From Candidatus Latescibacterota bacterium (GTDB lineage Bacteria > Latescibacterota > UBA2968 > UBA8231), in NCBI GenBank assembly GCA_021295675.1, contig JAGWBY010000129.1, positions 8,704 to 21,052 on the forward strand: a stretch of 12,349 nucleotides of DNA, given 5' to 3'. The position numbers and the translations under genes were made by a program. The notes under the pieces were generated by a model. The model was not told the origin of the DNA. It searched no databases and worked only from the letters and a program-made list of their open reading frames with translations. Within the stretch, counting starts at the first letter, position 1; each line of letters starts with the position of its first letter. This document shows, piece after piece, positions 12,162-12,349 of the stretch.

Positions 12162-12349
12162 GTTGAACACGGCAATCGAGCCAGCGCGACCTGTCAGATG
12201 CACTTGCTCGGGGTGGTCGGCCAAGCGGTCTTCCATGTAGTCGGTGACCTTGCCGAGTCTGCGATGGCTGCCGGGGACGCAGCGGGTCGCGCCGTTGGCT
12301 GCGGTGAAATCGTCGAGCATCCACATGGAGTTGACGACGTGATACGGCC
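11988..12349 (-). CDS. Phytanoyl-CoA dioxygenase (PhyH) family protein, C-terminal part
   Basis: The 5' end lies beyond the right edge; 120 codons are visible. The frame continues upstream of an internal ATG (PYHVVNSMWMLDDFTAANGA), so the first methionine here is not the start. Family marks are NGATRCVPGSHR, FNGSLWHSSYRNDS (the WH histidine is the distal iron ligand) and NAPRRTLHC (the arginine binds 2-oxoglutarate). The HxD iron motif would be outside the window. PhyH enzymes are non-heme iron, 2-oxoglutarate-dependent oxygenases; the substrate cannot be told. The position beside manC, with convergent stops, may link it to a sugar or glycan pathway, which is inference. Confidence 0.9.
   Translation of the reverse strand, partial: PYHVVNSMWMLDDFTAANGATRCVPGSHRRLGKVTDYMEDRLADHPEQVHLTGRAGSIAVFNGSLWHSSYRNDSNAPRRTLHCAFIAREHPQQTNQREYLRPTTAQRLSPLARYILDVE

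Overview
This window reads as chromosomal DNA from a moderately GC-rich bacterium with strong AGGAGG-type ribosome sites and tightly packed, often 4-nt-overlapping genes. The mix is a plant/cyanobacterial-like long IspH, a PhyH dioxygenase, a DUF4432-type protein, bacterial microcompartment (BMC) vertex proteins, a soluble acyl-ACP desaturase and a sigma-54-type psp promoter. It resembles uncultivated lineages such as Latescibacterota or Poribacteria more than any model organism. That placement is only an inference. No rRNA, tRNA, CRISPR array, transposase or phage gene was seen.

Left part (1-4431): the start of a DUF4432-like gene runs off the left edge on the minus strand. Divergent from it is a NatA/NatB-type ABC exporter, whose permease is broken by a frameshift near 2340. 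Convergent to that is a minus-strand pair, an acyl-ACP desaturase (also frameshifted, near 4265) followed by a SirB1-type transglutaminase-like/TPR protein.

Envelope-stress unit (4432-6001): a 315-nt intergenic region holds two mutually exclusive hairpins and a good sigma-54 (-24/-12) promoter. It drives a small stand-alone Fis-type HTH protein, PspA, and a small four-helix membrane protein.

Central part (6002-8640): a sigma-70-like promoter whose 17-nt spacer is filled by one arm of a perfect 16-bp inverted repeat precedes a 98-aa protein of unknown function. Facing it is a minus-strand operon of four genes, each overlapping the next by 4 nt: ispH, then three different EutN/CcmL-family (BMC-P) vertex proteins. 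This fusion of the last step of the MEP isoprenoid pathway with a BMC vertex trio is the most striking feature. The IspH also lacks the expected middle iron-sulfur cysteine.

Right part (8639-12349): mannose-1-phosphate guanylyltransferase is followed by a scarred region. About 218 bp, spanning the manC 3' end and the convergent phyH 3' end, occurs twice as diverged direct repeats (about 89% identical by hand count). The repeats flank a decayed hydroxyacid dehydrogenase tail with two in-frame stops and an intact minus-strand operon: ECF-type sigma factor, membrane anti-sigma protein, YbjQ-family protein and a small zinc-ribbon protein. The second repeat copy continues into a PhyH dioxygenase gene that leaves the right edge.
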